Both the position numbers and the translations under genes were made by a program. Positions 23,639 to 33,650 of a stretch of DNA of 34,470 nucleotides are shown here, piece by piece. Under the pieces are notes generated by a model. It saw nothing but the letters and a program-made list of their open reading frames with translations, was not told the DNA's origin and ran no database searches. Where the stretch lies: NCBI GenBank assembly GCA_024398955.1, contig JAKSIG010000030.1:1-34470 (forward strand). Direction: 5' to 3'. Origin of the DNA: Fibrobacter sp. (lineage in GTDB: Bacteria > Fibrobacterota > Fibrobacteria > Fibrobacterales > Fibrobacteraceae). The first letter of the stretch is position 1. Each line of letters opens with the position of its first letter.

Positions 23639-24277
23639 TTACAAGGCTGCGCGGACGGCATCCAGCAACTCGCTTAGGCGTCTGCCGATTTCGTCCCAGT
23701 TGCCTTCCTGCATGAGCTTGGCACTGAAGATGCTTCCGCCAAAAGCCAAGAGGTTGGCTCCAGCCCTAAGGTATTCGCCTGCGTTTTCTGCGTTTACGCC
23801 ACTGCAGGCGAGAAGCGGAATGTCGCGGAATGGCCCGCGAAGCGCCTTGATGTACTTAGGGCCGCCAACGCAGTCTACTGGAAAAATCTTTACGGCAGTG
23901 GCTCCAAGGTCATAAGCCTTTTGCACTTCAGTGGGAGTGAGGGCGCCTGGAATGATAGGTGTGTTGGAACCTGCCGCCGTGCGGATAATGTTGCTTCTTG
24001 TATTTGGCGTCACGATAAAGTTGGCTCCGGCGTGTAGCGCCTTTTCCAAATCACTGTCGTGACGTACGGTGCCTGCACCTACGGTAATGCCATAGGGCTT
24101 GCAGGCTGCCTTTAACGCTGAGATGATTTCGGCGGCGCCATCGGTATTCATGGTGACTTCGATGGCCTTGAGGCCACACTTGGCTGCAGTCTGCGCGCAA
24201 AGTTCCTCGGATCCCTTGGGGATGTCGCGGAGGATGCCGATAACCGGCATGTCTTTCAAAAATTCAAGTAAATCCAT
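23639..24277 (-). CDS. eda: KDPG / 4-hydroxy-2-oxoglutarate aldolase
   Basis: The 212-residue protein is a class I aldolase of the KDPG/KHG family. Catalytic Glu40 lies in AIEVTMNT, the Schiff-base Lys130 in AVKIFPVD, with GAGTV, FIVTPN and IIPGALTPTE forming the carboxylate and phosphate sites and CSGVN near the C-terminus. It splits 2-keto-3-deoxy-6-phosphogluconate into pyruvate and glyceraldehyde-3-phosphate, or works on related sugar acids from uronates. No edd, kdgK or uronate genes adjoin, so the pathway is not fixed by context. Only a short AGGG lies just before the ATG; an A/T-rich region upstream may hold its promoter. Confidence 0.92.
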   Translation of the reverse strand: MDLLEFLKDMPVIGILRDIPKGSEELCAQTAAKCGLKAIEVTMNTDGAAEIISALKAACKPYGITVGAGTVRHDSDLEKALHAGANFIVTPNTRSNIIRTAAGSNTPIIPGALTPTEVQKAYDLGATAVKIFPVDCVGGPKYIKALRGPFRDIPLLACSGVNAENAGEYLRAGANLLAFGGSIFSAKLMQEGNWDEIGRRLSELLDAVRAAL

Positions 24278-24373
24278 GCCCTAAATATACAAGAAAAATG
24301 AAGTGGGAAAAGCTATAAAAAGATGTTTTGACTTTTGCTGTTTCTGAGAACGACAAAAATTTTACAGGATATG

Positions 24374-24402
24374 AAAAATGCCGGTGTTTTACTGCCGGCA
24401 TT
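24374..24402 (-). terminator. Intrinsic terminator of the ABC operon
   Basis: On the minus strand an 8-bp stem (24402-24395 with 24384-24377) with a 10-base loop ends in a five-T run (24378-24374). Confidence 0.8.
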
Positions 24403-24416
24403 CTATATTGAACTTG

Positions 24417-25621
24417 CTATTCAAATCTCAATGCTTCGATAGGATCCAGTCGGCTTGCCTTTCGGGCGGGGTACCATCCAAAGAAAACGCCTGTCATGAA
24501 GCATACGCCAAAGCTGACTACGACGCTTGTCAGCGACACGCTCATGGGCCAGTTTAGAATGGACTTTACCGCCTGGGAGGCGCCGATGCCCAGGGCAATT
24601 CCAATGAGGCCGCCCAGCAGGCTGATGGCAACGGATTCAAAAAGGAACTGCAGGAGAATGTCGCGACCCCGGGCACCGATGGCCATGCGGAGCCCGATTT
24701 CCTTGGTGCGTTCCGTAACGGAGACGTACATGATGTTCATAATGCCGATACCGCCAACAAACAGGCTGATACCTGCAATTACCGTAAGGACTAAGGACAA
24801 CATATCGGAAGTGTTGGTCATCATGGTGATCATTTCTTCCTGGGTAAATATGCGGAACGGATCCGTAGGCCGAGTCCATTGACGGCGTTCCTTCAGGATG
24901 CCCATGATTTCTTCGGTAGCCTGTTCCGCATAACCCTCGCCGATGGTGTTGGCGAAAATCTGGCGGATTTCCGTGGTGGCATTAAAGCGTTTCATCACCG
25001 TCTGGTAGGGAGCGAAGATGACGTCGTCCTGGTCCTGACCGAAGTCGCCGCCGCCCTTGCCTTTAAGGGTGCCGATGACCTTCAGCGGGATGCTCTTGTA
25101 CCTGATGGTTTTTCCCAGAGGGTTGCCTTCGGGAAACAGGTTCTTGACAACGGTTTGGCCGATAACGCAGACTTTTGCCATACGGTCGGCGTTGTCGTCA
25201 AACATGACGCCTTCGTCGATTTCGTAATTGCGGATCCTGAGATAGTCCGACGAAATGCCGCTAAGGGCCGTGGGGGAGTTGTTGTTCCCTGCAATGGCCT
25301 GGCCGCCGGCGGTAATCATGGGGGACACCGCATCGATGTACTGGGCCTCTTCCCGAAGGGCGATGACGTCAGCCTCTTCCAGGGAGACTGCCGATTCCGT
25401 CTGGACGCCGCCACGACGGTCACGGTTCGGCATGATGATGATGGCGTTGGTGCCCATGGACGTCATCTGGTCCTTGATGGACTGCTTGGAACCTTCGCCC
25501 ATGGCCACCATGGCGATGACGGCTGCCACACCGATGACGATGCCTAACACCGAAAGGAAGGTCCGCATGCGGTTGCGGAACAAGGCTTTCAATGCAATTT
25601 TCATCAGGACAAACGGACTCA

Positions 25622-25622
<1 letters not shown>
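24417..25622 (-). CDS. MacB-like ABC transporter permease (FtsX domain)
   Basis: The 401-residue protein has one N-terminal membrane helix after KALFRNRMRTFLSVLGIVIGVAA, a long periplasmic MacB-PCD domain (about 45-270) and three C-terminal helices with the FtsX pattern (GIGIMNIMYVSVTERTKEIG, WYPARKASRLDPIEALR). This is the four-helix architecture of MacB and related mechanotransmission transporters, which do not carry substrates through the membrane but drive periplasmic events such as efflux through TolC. The start overlaps the ATPase stop by one base (TGATG), so the two are coupled. No MacA adaptor gene lies beside it. Exact function is unknown. Confidence 0.9.
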
Positions 25623-26443
<821 letters not shown>

Positions 26444-26637
26444 AACTGCGAATTTAGATGTTCATAAGTCCTTGATGGTTGCTATGTTGCGAAAAATATC
26501 ACGTTTTTAGGTGTTTATTGTCTTTTAAACCTTGAACGATGTTATAAATATGCTACATTTGTCGCCGAAATGTAAAAAGGAACGTTACATTCACTTGTTT
26601 GCTCCTTTTTGCGAGGAATTTTCTAAGAGGACTCACA

Positions 26638-29019
26638 ATGAAAAAAATCATTGGATTATCATTGGTAGCCGGTAGTCTCGCCTTTGCTCAGTCGGGCTTA
26701 ATGGGTGGTACTCACGGTATTCATCAGCACAATGCCTATACACTGGGACAGTGGGGCGTGGAAATCGGTACCGGTGGCGACATCGCTATTGACTCCTGGT
26801 CCATCACCCGTGGTGGCGCAATCTTTAACGATAAGGATGGCACCAAGAGGGGCCAGCTCTCCAGCTATGCCGGTTCTATCGCAGGTAACTTCCACGCTGC
26901 CATCGGTCTGGCCGACTTCTTGGATGTAGGTGTGGCTGTTCCCCTGTACTATGACCATGGCGATACCGAAAACGACTTCGAAGAAGGCGAATTCTGGAAG
27001 GCTACCCGTGGTGACGTGAACATGTGGGCTAAGATCAACCCCATTGGCGACGAAAAGTCTCTCTTTGCATTCGCTACCGTCATCGACCTTTACCTGCCTA
27101 CCGGTGACCGTGCTACCGGTATGCGTCCTCGCCATGCCTGGATCCTCCGCGATACCGAGGGCGACGAAACTTACCCGTTCACTTCTCAGGAACTGAATAT
27201 CGGTGCAAACTTTGTAACCACCTTCAACTTTACCAACAAGGGCGTACCTCTTATTTGGAACGCCAATGCAGGTATCGTTTACGCTGCAAAGGGTGTGTCT
27301 ACCTTGGTTTATGGCACTGGCCTGAACTACCTCCCCTTCAAGTGGATGGACATCTTTGCTGAATGGTCCGGCGAATTCCGCGTTGAAAAGGGCCCCTATC
27401 CTCGTGACGAAATCGAAGACCCCATGCGCGTGACTCCGGGTCTCCGCTTCCACCTGCCCTACAACATCGACTTCGCAATGGCTCTGGATGCTTCTGTCCG
27501 TGCCCTGCGTAACTTCTCTTACGACCGCGACAAGGAAATGGAAATGGCTCCGTGCTATCAGTTGCACTACACTGATAAGGACGGCAACAAGATCCGTTAC
27601 GGTTACGTTTCTACTCCTAACTATGCTGGTACCGCAACCCTTACCTGGCGCTGGGGCGGCAAGACCGTCAGCGACGAAGATAAGGATGGCGTTCTTGATG
27701 AAAAGGACCAGTGCCCGCATACTCCGGATGTTGCCAAGGTTGACTCCGTGGGCTGCCCCATCGATAGCGATAAGGACGGCATGATTGATGGTCTCGACAA
27801 GTGCCCGGGTACTCCGGCTGGCGCTGTCATCGATACTCTCGGCTGCCCCATCGACACCGATAACGATGGCGTACCTGATGGTCTTGACGAATGTAACGAT
27901 ACTCAACCTGGTACCCAGGTCTATGCAAACGGCTGCCTTGCCGACTACGACAAGGATGGCGTTGCTGACAACGTTGACAAGTGCCCCAACACTCCGGCTG
28001 GCCTTGCTGTAGACTACTATGGCTGCCCCATGGATGCTGACAAGGATGGCATTACCGACTCTCTGGATAAGTGTAACGAAACTCCGCTTGGCGCAACCGT
28101 CGACTCTACCGGCTGCCCCATTGACACCGACAAGGATGGCGTGTTTGACGGTCTTGACCGTTGCCCCAACACTGCAGAAGGCGCCAAGGTTGACGAATAC
28201 GGCTGCGACAATGACTCCGATGGCGACGGCGTTGCTAACGAAGTTGACGCCTGCCCCAACACCAAGTCTGGCGTAACTGTTGATTCTACTGGCTGCCCCA
28301 TCGATACCGACAAGGACGGCGTACCTGATGGTCTCGACAAGTGCCCCAATACTCCGGAAGGTACTGAAGTAGATAACACTGGTTGCCCGCTGGACTTCGA
28401 TAAGGACGGCGTTCCCAATGCTCTCGACAAGTGCCCCAATACTCCGGCTGGCATTAGCGTTGATTCCACTGGTTGCAGCAGCGACGTTGATAAGGACGGC
28501 GTACCTGATGGCCTTGACAAGTGCCCCAATACTCCGAAGGATGCTCCGGTAGACTCTACTGGTTGCCCGCTGGATACCGATAAGGACGGCATTCCTGACT
28601 ATCAGGACAAGTGCCCCAACACCCTCCCCGGCATCAAGATCGACAACAAGGGTTGCCCGGTGAACAAGAAGGAAGACCTTGAACAGCTGAAGAAGGGTAT
28701 TGAATTCCAGACTGGTTCTGCAAAGCTCACCAAGGCTTCCTACGGCACTCTGGACGATATCATCAAGCTGATGAAGAAGATCACTGTTGCTAACCTTGAA
28801 GTTCAGGGTCACACCGACAACACTGGTTCCGAAGAAACTAACAAGAAGCTTTCTCAGGATCGTGCCCAGGCTGTGGTTGACTACTTCATACAGCAGGGTA
28901 TCGCTTCTGAACGCGTTCGCGCAGTCGGTTTCGGTTCCGATAAGCCCATTGCCGATAACAAGAGCAAGGCTGGTCGCGCTAAGAATCGTCGCGTTGAACT
29001 GGTTCCTTACCAGCTGTAA
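26638..29019 (+). CDS. OmpA-family outer-membrane protein with 11 TSP type-3 repeats
   Basis: The product is 793 residues from ATG 26638 (AAGAGG upstream; signal peptide MKKIIGLSLVAGSLAFA). Residues about 20-345 are Gly/aromatic-rich beta strands, probably an outer-membrane barrel. Next come eleven exact 30-residue calcium-binding thrombospondin type-3 repeats of the form DxDKDGVPDGLDKCPNTP (346-675), each with Cys pairs. The C-terminus is an OmpA peptidoglycan-binding domain with GHTDNTGS and LSQDRAQAVVDYFIQQGI and RxxNRRVE. The protein should tie the outer membrane to peptidoglycan with a Ca2+-stiffened spacer. A strong terminator follows; the gene is probably monocistronic and well expressed, judging by its regular codon use. 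Confidence 0.93.
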   Translation: MKKIIGLSLVAGSLAFAQSGLMGGTHGIHQHNAYTLGQWGVEIGTGGDIAIDSWSITRGGAIFNDKDGTKRGQLSSYAGSIAGNFHAAIGLADFLDVGVAVPLYYDHGDTENDFEEGEFWKATRGDVNMWAKINPIGDEKSLFAFATVIDLYLPTGDRATGMRPRHAWILRDTEGDETYPFTSQELNIGANFVTTFNFTNKGVPLIWNANAGIVYAAKGVSTLVYGTGLNYLPFKWMDIFAEWSGEFRVEKGPYPRDEIEDPMRVTPGLRFHLPYNIDFAMALDASVRALRNFSYDRDKEMEMAPCYQLHYTDKDGNKIRYGYVSTPNYAGTATLTWRWGGKTVSDEDKDGVLDEKDQCPHTPDVAKVDSVGCPIDSDKDGMIDGLDKCPGTPAGAVIDTLGCPIDTDNDGVPDGLDECNDTQPGTQVYANGCLADYDKDGVADNVDKCPNTPAGLAVDYYGCPMDADKDGITDSLDKCNETPLGATVDSTGCPIDTDKDGVFDGLDRCPNTAEGAKVDEYGCDNDSDGDGVANEVDACPNTKSGVTVDSTGCPIDTDKDGVPDGLDKCPNTPEGTEVDNTGCPLDFDKDGVPNALDKCPNTPAGISVDSTGCSSDVDKDGVPDGLDKCPNTPKDAPVDSTGCPLDTDKDGIPDYQDKCPNTLPGIKIDNKGCPVNKKEDLEQLKKGIEFQTGSAKLTKASYGTLDDIIKLMKKITVANLEVQGHTDNTGSEETNKKLSQDRAQAVVDYFIQQGIASERVRAVGFGSDKPIADNKSKAGRAKNRRVELVPYQL
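27673..28662 (+). repeat. Eleven tandem 90-bp repeats (TSP type-3)
   Basis: The array is exactly 990 bases in 90-base units, each encoding an Asp-rich Ca-binding loop (D-x-D-x-D-G) and two Cys. Some units share long identical stretches, so recombination between copies is likely. It is coding and not a CRISPR. Confidence 0.92.
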
Positions 29020-29064
29020 GATTTAGAATCCGCAGTAATGCGGTTCTATCTGAAAATTGAAAAG

Positions 29065-29091
29065 CGCTCGCCGAAAGGCGGGCGTTTTTTT
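29065..29091 (+). terminator. Intrinsic terminator of the OmpA-family gene
   Basis: An 8-bp GC stem with one mismatch-like G-T (29065-29072 with 29077-29084), a GAAA loop and seven T. A smaller hairpin (CCGCA-GTAA-TGCGG) lies about 30 bases before it. Confidence 0.9.
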
Positions 29092-29129
29092 ATAAGGATT
29101 GCGGTGTTGGACTGCAATTTTTTTAGGAA

Positions 29130-29546
29130 TTATTTTTTAAAGACCCATTTTTTGTAGAGGGTGAAACTTGCAAGAACGTAGACGACGTTGGCTATGATAT
29201 TTGCAAGGTAACCGGGTTTCATAAACTGTGCGACAAGGCGGTTGAAGGAGGCGAGAGCGCTAGAGTTTTCAAGGGCGTAGACGCAGCCTTCCAGAACCAG
29301 CAGGTTCAAACCGTAAGCGCATAGGAATACGATCAGGAACCTTGTGATTTCGCTCTTCTTTTCGTTGGAACTCTTAAAGTTCCAGATGCGGTTCATGATG
29401 TAGCTGTTGCAGCCGCCGGCTACGAATCCCAGAAAGTTGGATAGTTCCAGATTCCAGTCTAGCCATTGATGCATTACCCAGACTACCGCTAAGGTAATGA
29501 GGGTGTTCATGATACCTATCAGATTGTATTTGAAAAAGTGAAGCAT
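29130..29546 (-). CDS. GtrA-family membrane protein
   Basis: The 138-residue protein has four membrane helices with the GtrA/DPMS-flippase pattern: FFKYNLIGIMNTLI at the start, LSNFLGFVAGGCNSYIMNRIWNF in the middle and FTLYKKWVFKK at the end. GtrA proteins help move polyprenyl-linked sugars across the inner membrane in O-antigen, arabinogalactan or teichoic-acid glycosylation. The ATG at 29546 is used; a TTG nine bases earlier is the alternative, with no clear ribosome-binding site for either. A partner glycosyltransferase is not adjacent; the GT2 gene at 17557 is on a different transcript. The start lies only about 30 bases from the divergent CoA-transferase start. Confidence 0.88.
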   Translation of the reverse strand: MLHFFKYNLIGIMNTLITLAVVWVMHQWLDWNLELSNFLGFVAGGCNSYIMNRIWNFKSSNEKKSEITRFLIVFLCAYGLNLLVLEGCVYALENSSALASFNRLVAQFMKPGYLANIIANVVYVLASFTLYKKWVFKK

Positions 29547-29578
29547 TGCTCGCAAAATAAATTATTTTTCAGCACACT

Positions 29579-31066
29579 ATGTCATGGATAGAATCTCGAA
29601 AGTGCTCTGCAGCAGAAGCTGCGCTCCTTATTAACGATGGCGACGTTTTAGGCGTGTCCGGTTTTACGCTGGCGGGCTACCCCAAGGCGGTGCCTACAGC
29701 CCTTGCTGAACGTGCAGAAAAACTTCACGCCGAGGGTAAGCCTTTCAAGATTACTCTATTCTCTGGGGCCTCTACTGGTGACAGCTGCGATGGTGCCCTG
29801 GCCCGTGCAGACGCTGTCAGCTTTCGCATGCCGTACCAGTCCAATCCCGCGCTCCGTAAGGCAATAAACGCAGGCTCCATCAAGTACATTGACGCCCACC
29901 TGGGTAAAATGGGCTACTGGATTCGCACCGGCGCATTGCCCCGTCCAACGGTCGCTATTGTAGAAGTCACCCAGATTCTTCCCGACGGTCGAGTATGCCT
30001 TTCTACGTCGGGCGGAAACTCTGTTACCTATCTGGAATCTGCCGAAAAGATAATTCTGGAGCTGAACACTCGCTTTGGCGATGCCTGCGTCGGCATTCAT
30101 GATGTGGCACTTCCTGAATTGCCTCCCCATGCAAAGGCCTTGCCTATCGATGCCGCAGGCGACCGCGTTGGCGAAACCTTTGCTCGCGTAAACCCCAATA
30201 GGGTTGTGGCCATTGTGGAACAGTCCCGCTTTGACGAGGTTACTCCCTTCGTAGAGCCGGACGAAATTTCTCGCAACATCGGCGAACGCATTCTGGACTT
30301 TATCCGCTACGAAGAAAACCGCGGACGCCTTTTGAAGGGGCTGGCCTACCAGAGTGGCGTAGGGAAGGTGGCAAATGCGGTTCTTTCTGCCATGGCCGCA
30401 GACGATCGCCTCCATCAGATAGACCTTTATACCGAAGTCATTCAGGAAGCTGTTCTGCCTCTTCTGAAAAATGGCAAGCTGGGTATCGCCTCTGGCACTG
30501 CGCTTACTTTGTCTGAAAGCACCCAGAAGGAATTTGTATCTAACGCCGAAGAATGGAAAAGGCATCTCGTTATCCGTCAGCAGGAAGTGAGCAATAGCCC
30601 CGACGTTATCAAGCGCATTGGCGTTATCTCCATGAACACGGCTCTGGAAGTAGACATTTTCGGGAACGTCAACAGTTCCCTGGTGACGGGGTCTGCCATG
30701 ATGAACGGCGTGGGCGGTTCTGCGGATTTTGCCCGCAACTGCCTGCTGGGATTCTTCATGACCCCGTCTGTTGCAAAAAATGGAACCATCAGCTCTGTAG
30801 TTCCCTATGTAAGCCATGTGGACCATCCGGACCACGACACCATGATTTTCGTGACGGAACAGGGACTTGCCGACTTGCGTGGCCTTGCTGCAGAAGACCG
30901 CGCCCGCCTGATTATCAAGAACTGCGCACATCCCAATTTCAAGGAGCCTCTGACCGACTTCCTGGAATACAGTCTGAAGCATGCCAAGGGCATCCACATG
31001 CCGTTGGCTATCAATCGAGCCTTCGAAATGCATCAGAAATTCCTGGAAACAGGCAGTATGCTGTAG
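29579..31066 (+). CDS. Acetyl-CoA hydrolase/transferase family, probable succinate:acetate CoA-transferase
   Basis: The 495-residue protein matches the Cat1/AarC class: the opening AAEAALLINDGDVLGVSGFT, the CoA-loop FSGASTGDSCDG, SVTYLESAEKIILELN, the region of the catalytic Glu in LYTEVIQEAVLPLL, and GVGGSADFARN, SSVVPYVSHVDHPDHD and VTEQGLADLRGL. These enzymes pass CoA between acetyl and succinyl (or butyryl/propionyl) groups through a glutamyl-CoA thioester. In a succinate/acetate fermenter it would link acetyl-CoA to succinyl-CoA and save ATP; specificity is inferred. No clear Shine-Dalgarno site precedes the ATG. A weak promoter (TTGAAA at 29530, CAAAAT at 29553) lies upstream, within the start of gtrA, giving a short leader. 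Confidence 0.88.
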   Translation: MSWIESRKCSAAEAALLINDGDVLGVSGFTLAGYPKAVPTALAERAEKLHAEGKPFKITLFSGASTGDSCDGALARADAVSFRMPYQSNPALRKAINAGSIKYIDAHLGKMGYWIRTGALPRPTVAIVEVTQILPDGRVCLSTSGGNSVTYLESAEKIILELNTRFGDACVGIHDVALPELPPHAKALPIDAAGDRVGETFARVNPNRVVAIVEQSRFDEVTPFVEPDEISRNIGERILDFIRYEENRGRLLKGLAYQSGVGKVANAVLSAMAADDRLHQIDLYTEVIQEAVLPLLKNGKLGIASGTALTLSESTQKEFVSNAEEWKRHLVIRQQEVSNSPDVIKRIGVISMNTALEVDIFGNVNSSLVTGSAMMNGVGGSADFARNCLLGFFMTPSVAKNGTISSVVPYVSHVDHPDHDTMIFVTEQGLADLRGLAAEDRARLIIKNCAHPNFKEPLTDFLEYSLKHAKGIHMPLAINRAFEMHQKFLETGSML

Positions 31067-31131
31067 GTTTAAGGGCTTTGTAAGCAAAAATTTGATTGGA
31101 AAACCATTTTTCGCTTTGTATATTGATTTTG

Positions 31132-33441
31132 ATGTATCGTCTGGTATTTTTGACATTATGTTTGGCTCTGTTTGCTGCTTGCGGTGATGATTCCGCAAGT
31201 AACACCAATTCTGCAGCTGCTGATTCCTCAGACGAGTTCTATAATTCGTCTAGCTCGCAAAACGGCGGGAATGGGAACAATATCGATAAACCCAATGGCG
31301 GGAATGGGAGCGGCGAAAGTTCTCCCGATAGCAATGGAAATGTGGATATTGTAATTCCCGGTGATTCCGCTGTTGGGCCGGTTATTGGTGATGAGCCTGT
31401 TGTCGAAGATTCTACTCTGGTGTCGGATATATCCAAGATGCCGGATTGCACCGTGGCTAACGAAGGCGAGGCCATGATGGTCTCTTCTGAAAACACAGTT
31501 TATTTTTGTAGTGGCGGAGAATGGGTTTCCAACGTTGTAGAAACAATAGGCGTGTCCTGCTCTAATGGAACCCTGTTTGCGGGGGCGGAACTTCCTACTG
31601 CATCGCCCTCCATTTTTGGCATCGACTCTACAGGAACTCTGGTTTTGCGACGTGAAGGTGTCATGCTGAGTGGCTTGGCAGAAAAAGGCCCTTTCCGCTT
31701 TGGCGCCTCTGTAAAGGTGACCGAACTGGATAGCGTGATGCGCCTAGAGCCTTCTGACCGAAGCCATTCCACTTGCATATCTTCTGCAGATGGCGCCTAC
31801 AATTTTGAAAGCGTTGACCTGGCTTCTCCCTATGTAACTGTAGAGGCGAGTGGCTACTATCGTAGTGAGTTGACTGGCGGAATGTCTACGGATATGGTGA
31901 CGCTGAAGGCGGTTACCGACCTTACGGAACGTGATTCAGTCAATGTCAACATATTGACGCATCTAGAAGCTCCGCGTACGCTTAAGCTGGTTGAAAATAC
32001 AGGCAATAATCGTCCCATTCGCGATATGAAGGCTCAGGCTCTCAAGGATATTCTGTATTCCTTCGGGTTCTTGATAGAAGGCTTTAACGAATCCTCCTTT
32101 GTGCAACAGCCCCAGGGCCAGAACAATGGCGGTTGGGGAATGACGCCCTCTACAGTTCCCGCTAGTCCCGAAAAGTATTCTGACGACATTAGACTCTTTG
32201 GCGATGGCGACTTTAGTGCTGCCCTGCTGGCCTTGTCTGTCATGATGCAGCGTCACGGCTCTGGTGAGGCGATGGTGGCCTATGCAGATGGCATCGCTGA
32301 CCGTATCCGTGGCAATGGCAACTGGGATGACTGGGCTGCCCGTGCAGATCTTGCTGACTGGCTTATGACTCTTGATCTTCGTGGCGATTTTGAAAAGATC
32401 CGCAAGAATGTGGCTAGCTGGAAGTTGGGCGAAGTTCCTGACTTCGAAAAGTACCTGCGCAAATTCTGGACCCGTGAATTCCAGTTCCCGGAATGTACGT
32501 TGTCCAATGATGGTCAGGTGGTTCACATTGGTTATAGCCAGAGCGCTTTCTTTGGTTGCAACTATCAGGATACCAGCAAGACGAAGGTGCGCTTTACTTG
32601 CGATGCAAATCTTGGTCGCTGGCGTGCCGCTACCGATATCGAAAAGGATACGGTGGGGTTGTCCCTTGATACCGCAAAGTATGACGGAGCCTTCCGTGGT
32701 GGCGTTATCAATCCGGAAATTTCTTACATCTACAACGAAGCGGCGAATACCTGGCGTGTTGCGACCAGTGCAGATGTAATGGACTTTACCGATATCAAGG
32801 ATGTGTATGCCACTCTTGGCGCAGGCGAGAAGGTTGTGTTTGTACTTCGCCATGCGGAGCGTGGTGCCGATGCTAGTAAGAATGCGCACCTGACCGATAA
32901 CGGCAAGAATCAGGCCCGGTCTGTGGGGGCGATGTTTGCTGGTGCTGGCGAATTCGGACTAGGCTATTCTGGATACACTCGTACTCTGGAAACCTGCGAA
33001 TACATCGCTGCGGGTAACAAACAAAGTAATGTGAATCCTGAACTAATCGAAGGCCTGGACGGTGACTATTATATCTCGTACATGAAGGCCTATGAAGGGT
33101 ATAAGAGCGGTAGCAGTTCCCTGCATATCTATACACGCTATATCTATCGCGACATGTATAGCGATGCCTTCTATGACCTGGAAGAACGTTCCCTGGAATT
33201 TGTGAATACCTATATTCTTTCGAAAAAGGCTAGCCTGCAGAAGGTGAACTTCTACATTTCCCATGACATGATGGTGGTTCCGCTGACAGCGTTTGCTTCG
33301 CAGAAAAAGATTAACTTGCGCTATTTTGACAATCGGAATTGGCTGAATTACCTGGCGGGCGTCGCCGTGATTATCGGTGTGGACGGCTCGGTTCGCTACG
33401 TTCCTGTTCGCGGCCTGGAAACTGGATACCAGATTATTTAA
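31132..33441 (+). CDS. Lipoprotein with C-terminal histidine-phosphatase domain
   Basis: The product is 769 residues from ATG 31132, where a lipoprotein signal (MYRLVFLTLCLALFAAC) begins; an upstream frame extension does not encode one. After a Ser/Asn/Gly-rich linker comes a Cys-containing module (CTVANEG...FCSGGEW), a region like a surface-protein carboxypeptidase-regulatory fold (about 175-260), a helical section (280-450) and a second Cys module (ECTLSNDG...CNYQDTS...FTCDANLGRW). The last 210 residues are a histidine-phosphatase (phosphoglycerate-mutase-type) domain: FVLRHAERG with Arg573-His574, LTDNGKNQARSVG, YSGYTRTLETCEYI and YISHD with His711. It should act outside the cytoplasm, but the substrate is unknown. 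Terminator follows at 33492. Confidence 0.85.
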   Translation: MYRLVFLTLCLALFAACGDDSASNTNSAAADSSDEFYNSSSSQNGGNGNNIDKPNGGNGSGESSPDSNGNVDIVIPGDSAVGPVIGDEPVVEDSTLVSDISKMPDCTVANEGEAMMVSSENTVYFCSGGEWVSNVVETIGVSCSNGTLFAGAELPTASPSIFGIDSTGTLVLRREGVMLSGLAEKGPFRFGASVKVTELDSVMRLEPSDRSHSTCISSADGAYNFESVDLASPYVTVEASGYYRSELTGGMSTDMVTLKAVTDLTERDSVNVNILTHLEAPRTLKLVENTGNNRPIRDMKAQALKDILYSFGFLIEGFNESSFVQQPQGQNNGGWGMTPSTVPASPEKYSDDIRLFGDGDFSAALLALSVMMQRHGSGEAMVAYADGIADRIRGNGNWDDWAARADLADWLMTLDLRGDFEKIRKNVASWKLGEVPDFEKYLRKFWTREFQFPECTLSNDGQVVHIGYSQSAFFGCNYQDTSKTKVRFTCDANLGRWRAATDIEKDTVGLSLDTAKYDGAFRGGVINPEISYIYNEAANTWRVATSADVMDFTDIKDVYATLGAGEKVVFVLRHAERGADASKNAHLTDNGKNQARSVGAMFAGAGEFGLGYSGYTRTLETCEYIAAGNKQSNVNPELIEGLDGDYYISYMKAYEGYKSGSSSLHIYTRYIYRDMYSDAFYDLEERSLEFVNTYILSKKASLQKVNFYISHDMMVVPLTAFASQKKINLRYFDNRNWLNYLAGVAVIIGVDGSVRYVPVRGLETGYQII

Positions 33442-33491
33442 AAGCTGATTTTTCTAAAATGATTTAGGCGTTTTTTTACGTCTGTTGTAAA

Positions 33492-33526
33492 GTTCCCTGG
33501 GCTTGCCCCAAGGGAACATTTTTTTT
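33492..33526 (+). terminator. Intrinsic terminator of the phosphatase lipoprotein gene
   Basis: A 10-bp stem (33492-33501 with 33506-33517, two-base bulge), loop CTTG, followed by A and eight T. Confidence 0.9.
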
Positions 33527-33650
33527 GAAGTTTTTTCCTCTTTCTTGTACAAAAATAGGATGTCCTATTAGCAAGTATCTGTGGATTTATCTAAATTACC
33601 ACCGTTGATTTTTATCAAACTTAAACCTAAAAGAATGGATAAAATCCAAT

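Noticed and set aside
27673..28662. Regular 90-base repeats as a possible CRISPR or satellite
   Set aside because: The repeats are coding, in frame and encode a known Ca-binding repeat; there are no unique spacers between identical repeats.
26698..28812. Open frame of 704 codons opposite the OmpA/TSP3 gene
   Set aside because: It mirrors the 90-base repeats and has no recognisable domain or ribosome-binding site.
29756..31198. Open frame of 480 codons opposite the CoA-transferase gene
   Set aside because: The plus-strand gene is a clear full-length family member; the antisense protein shows no domain.
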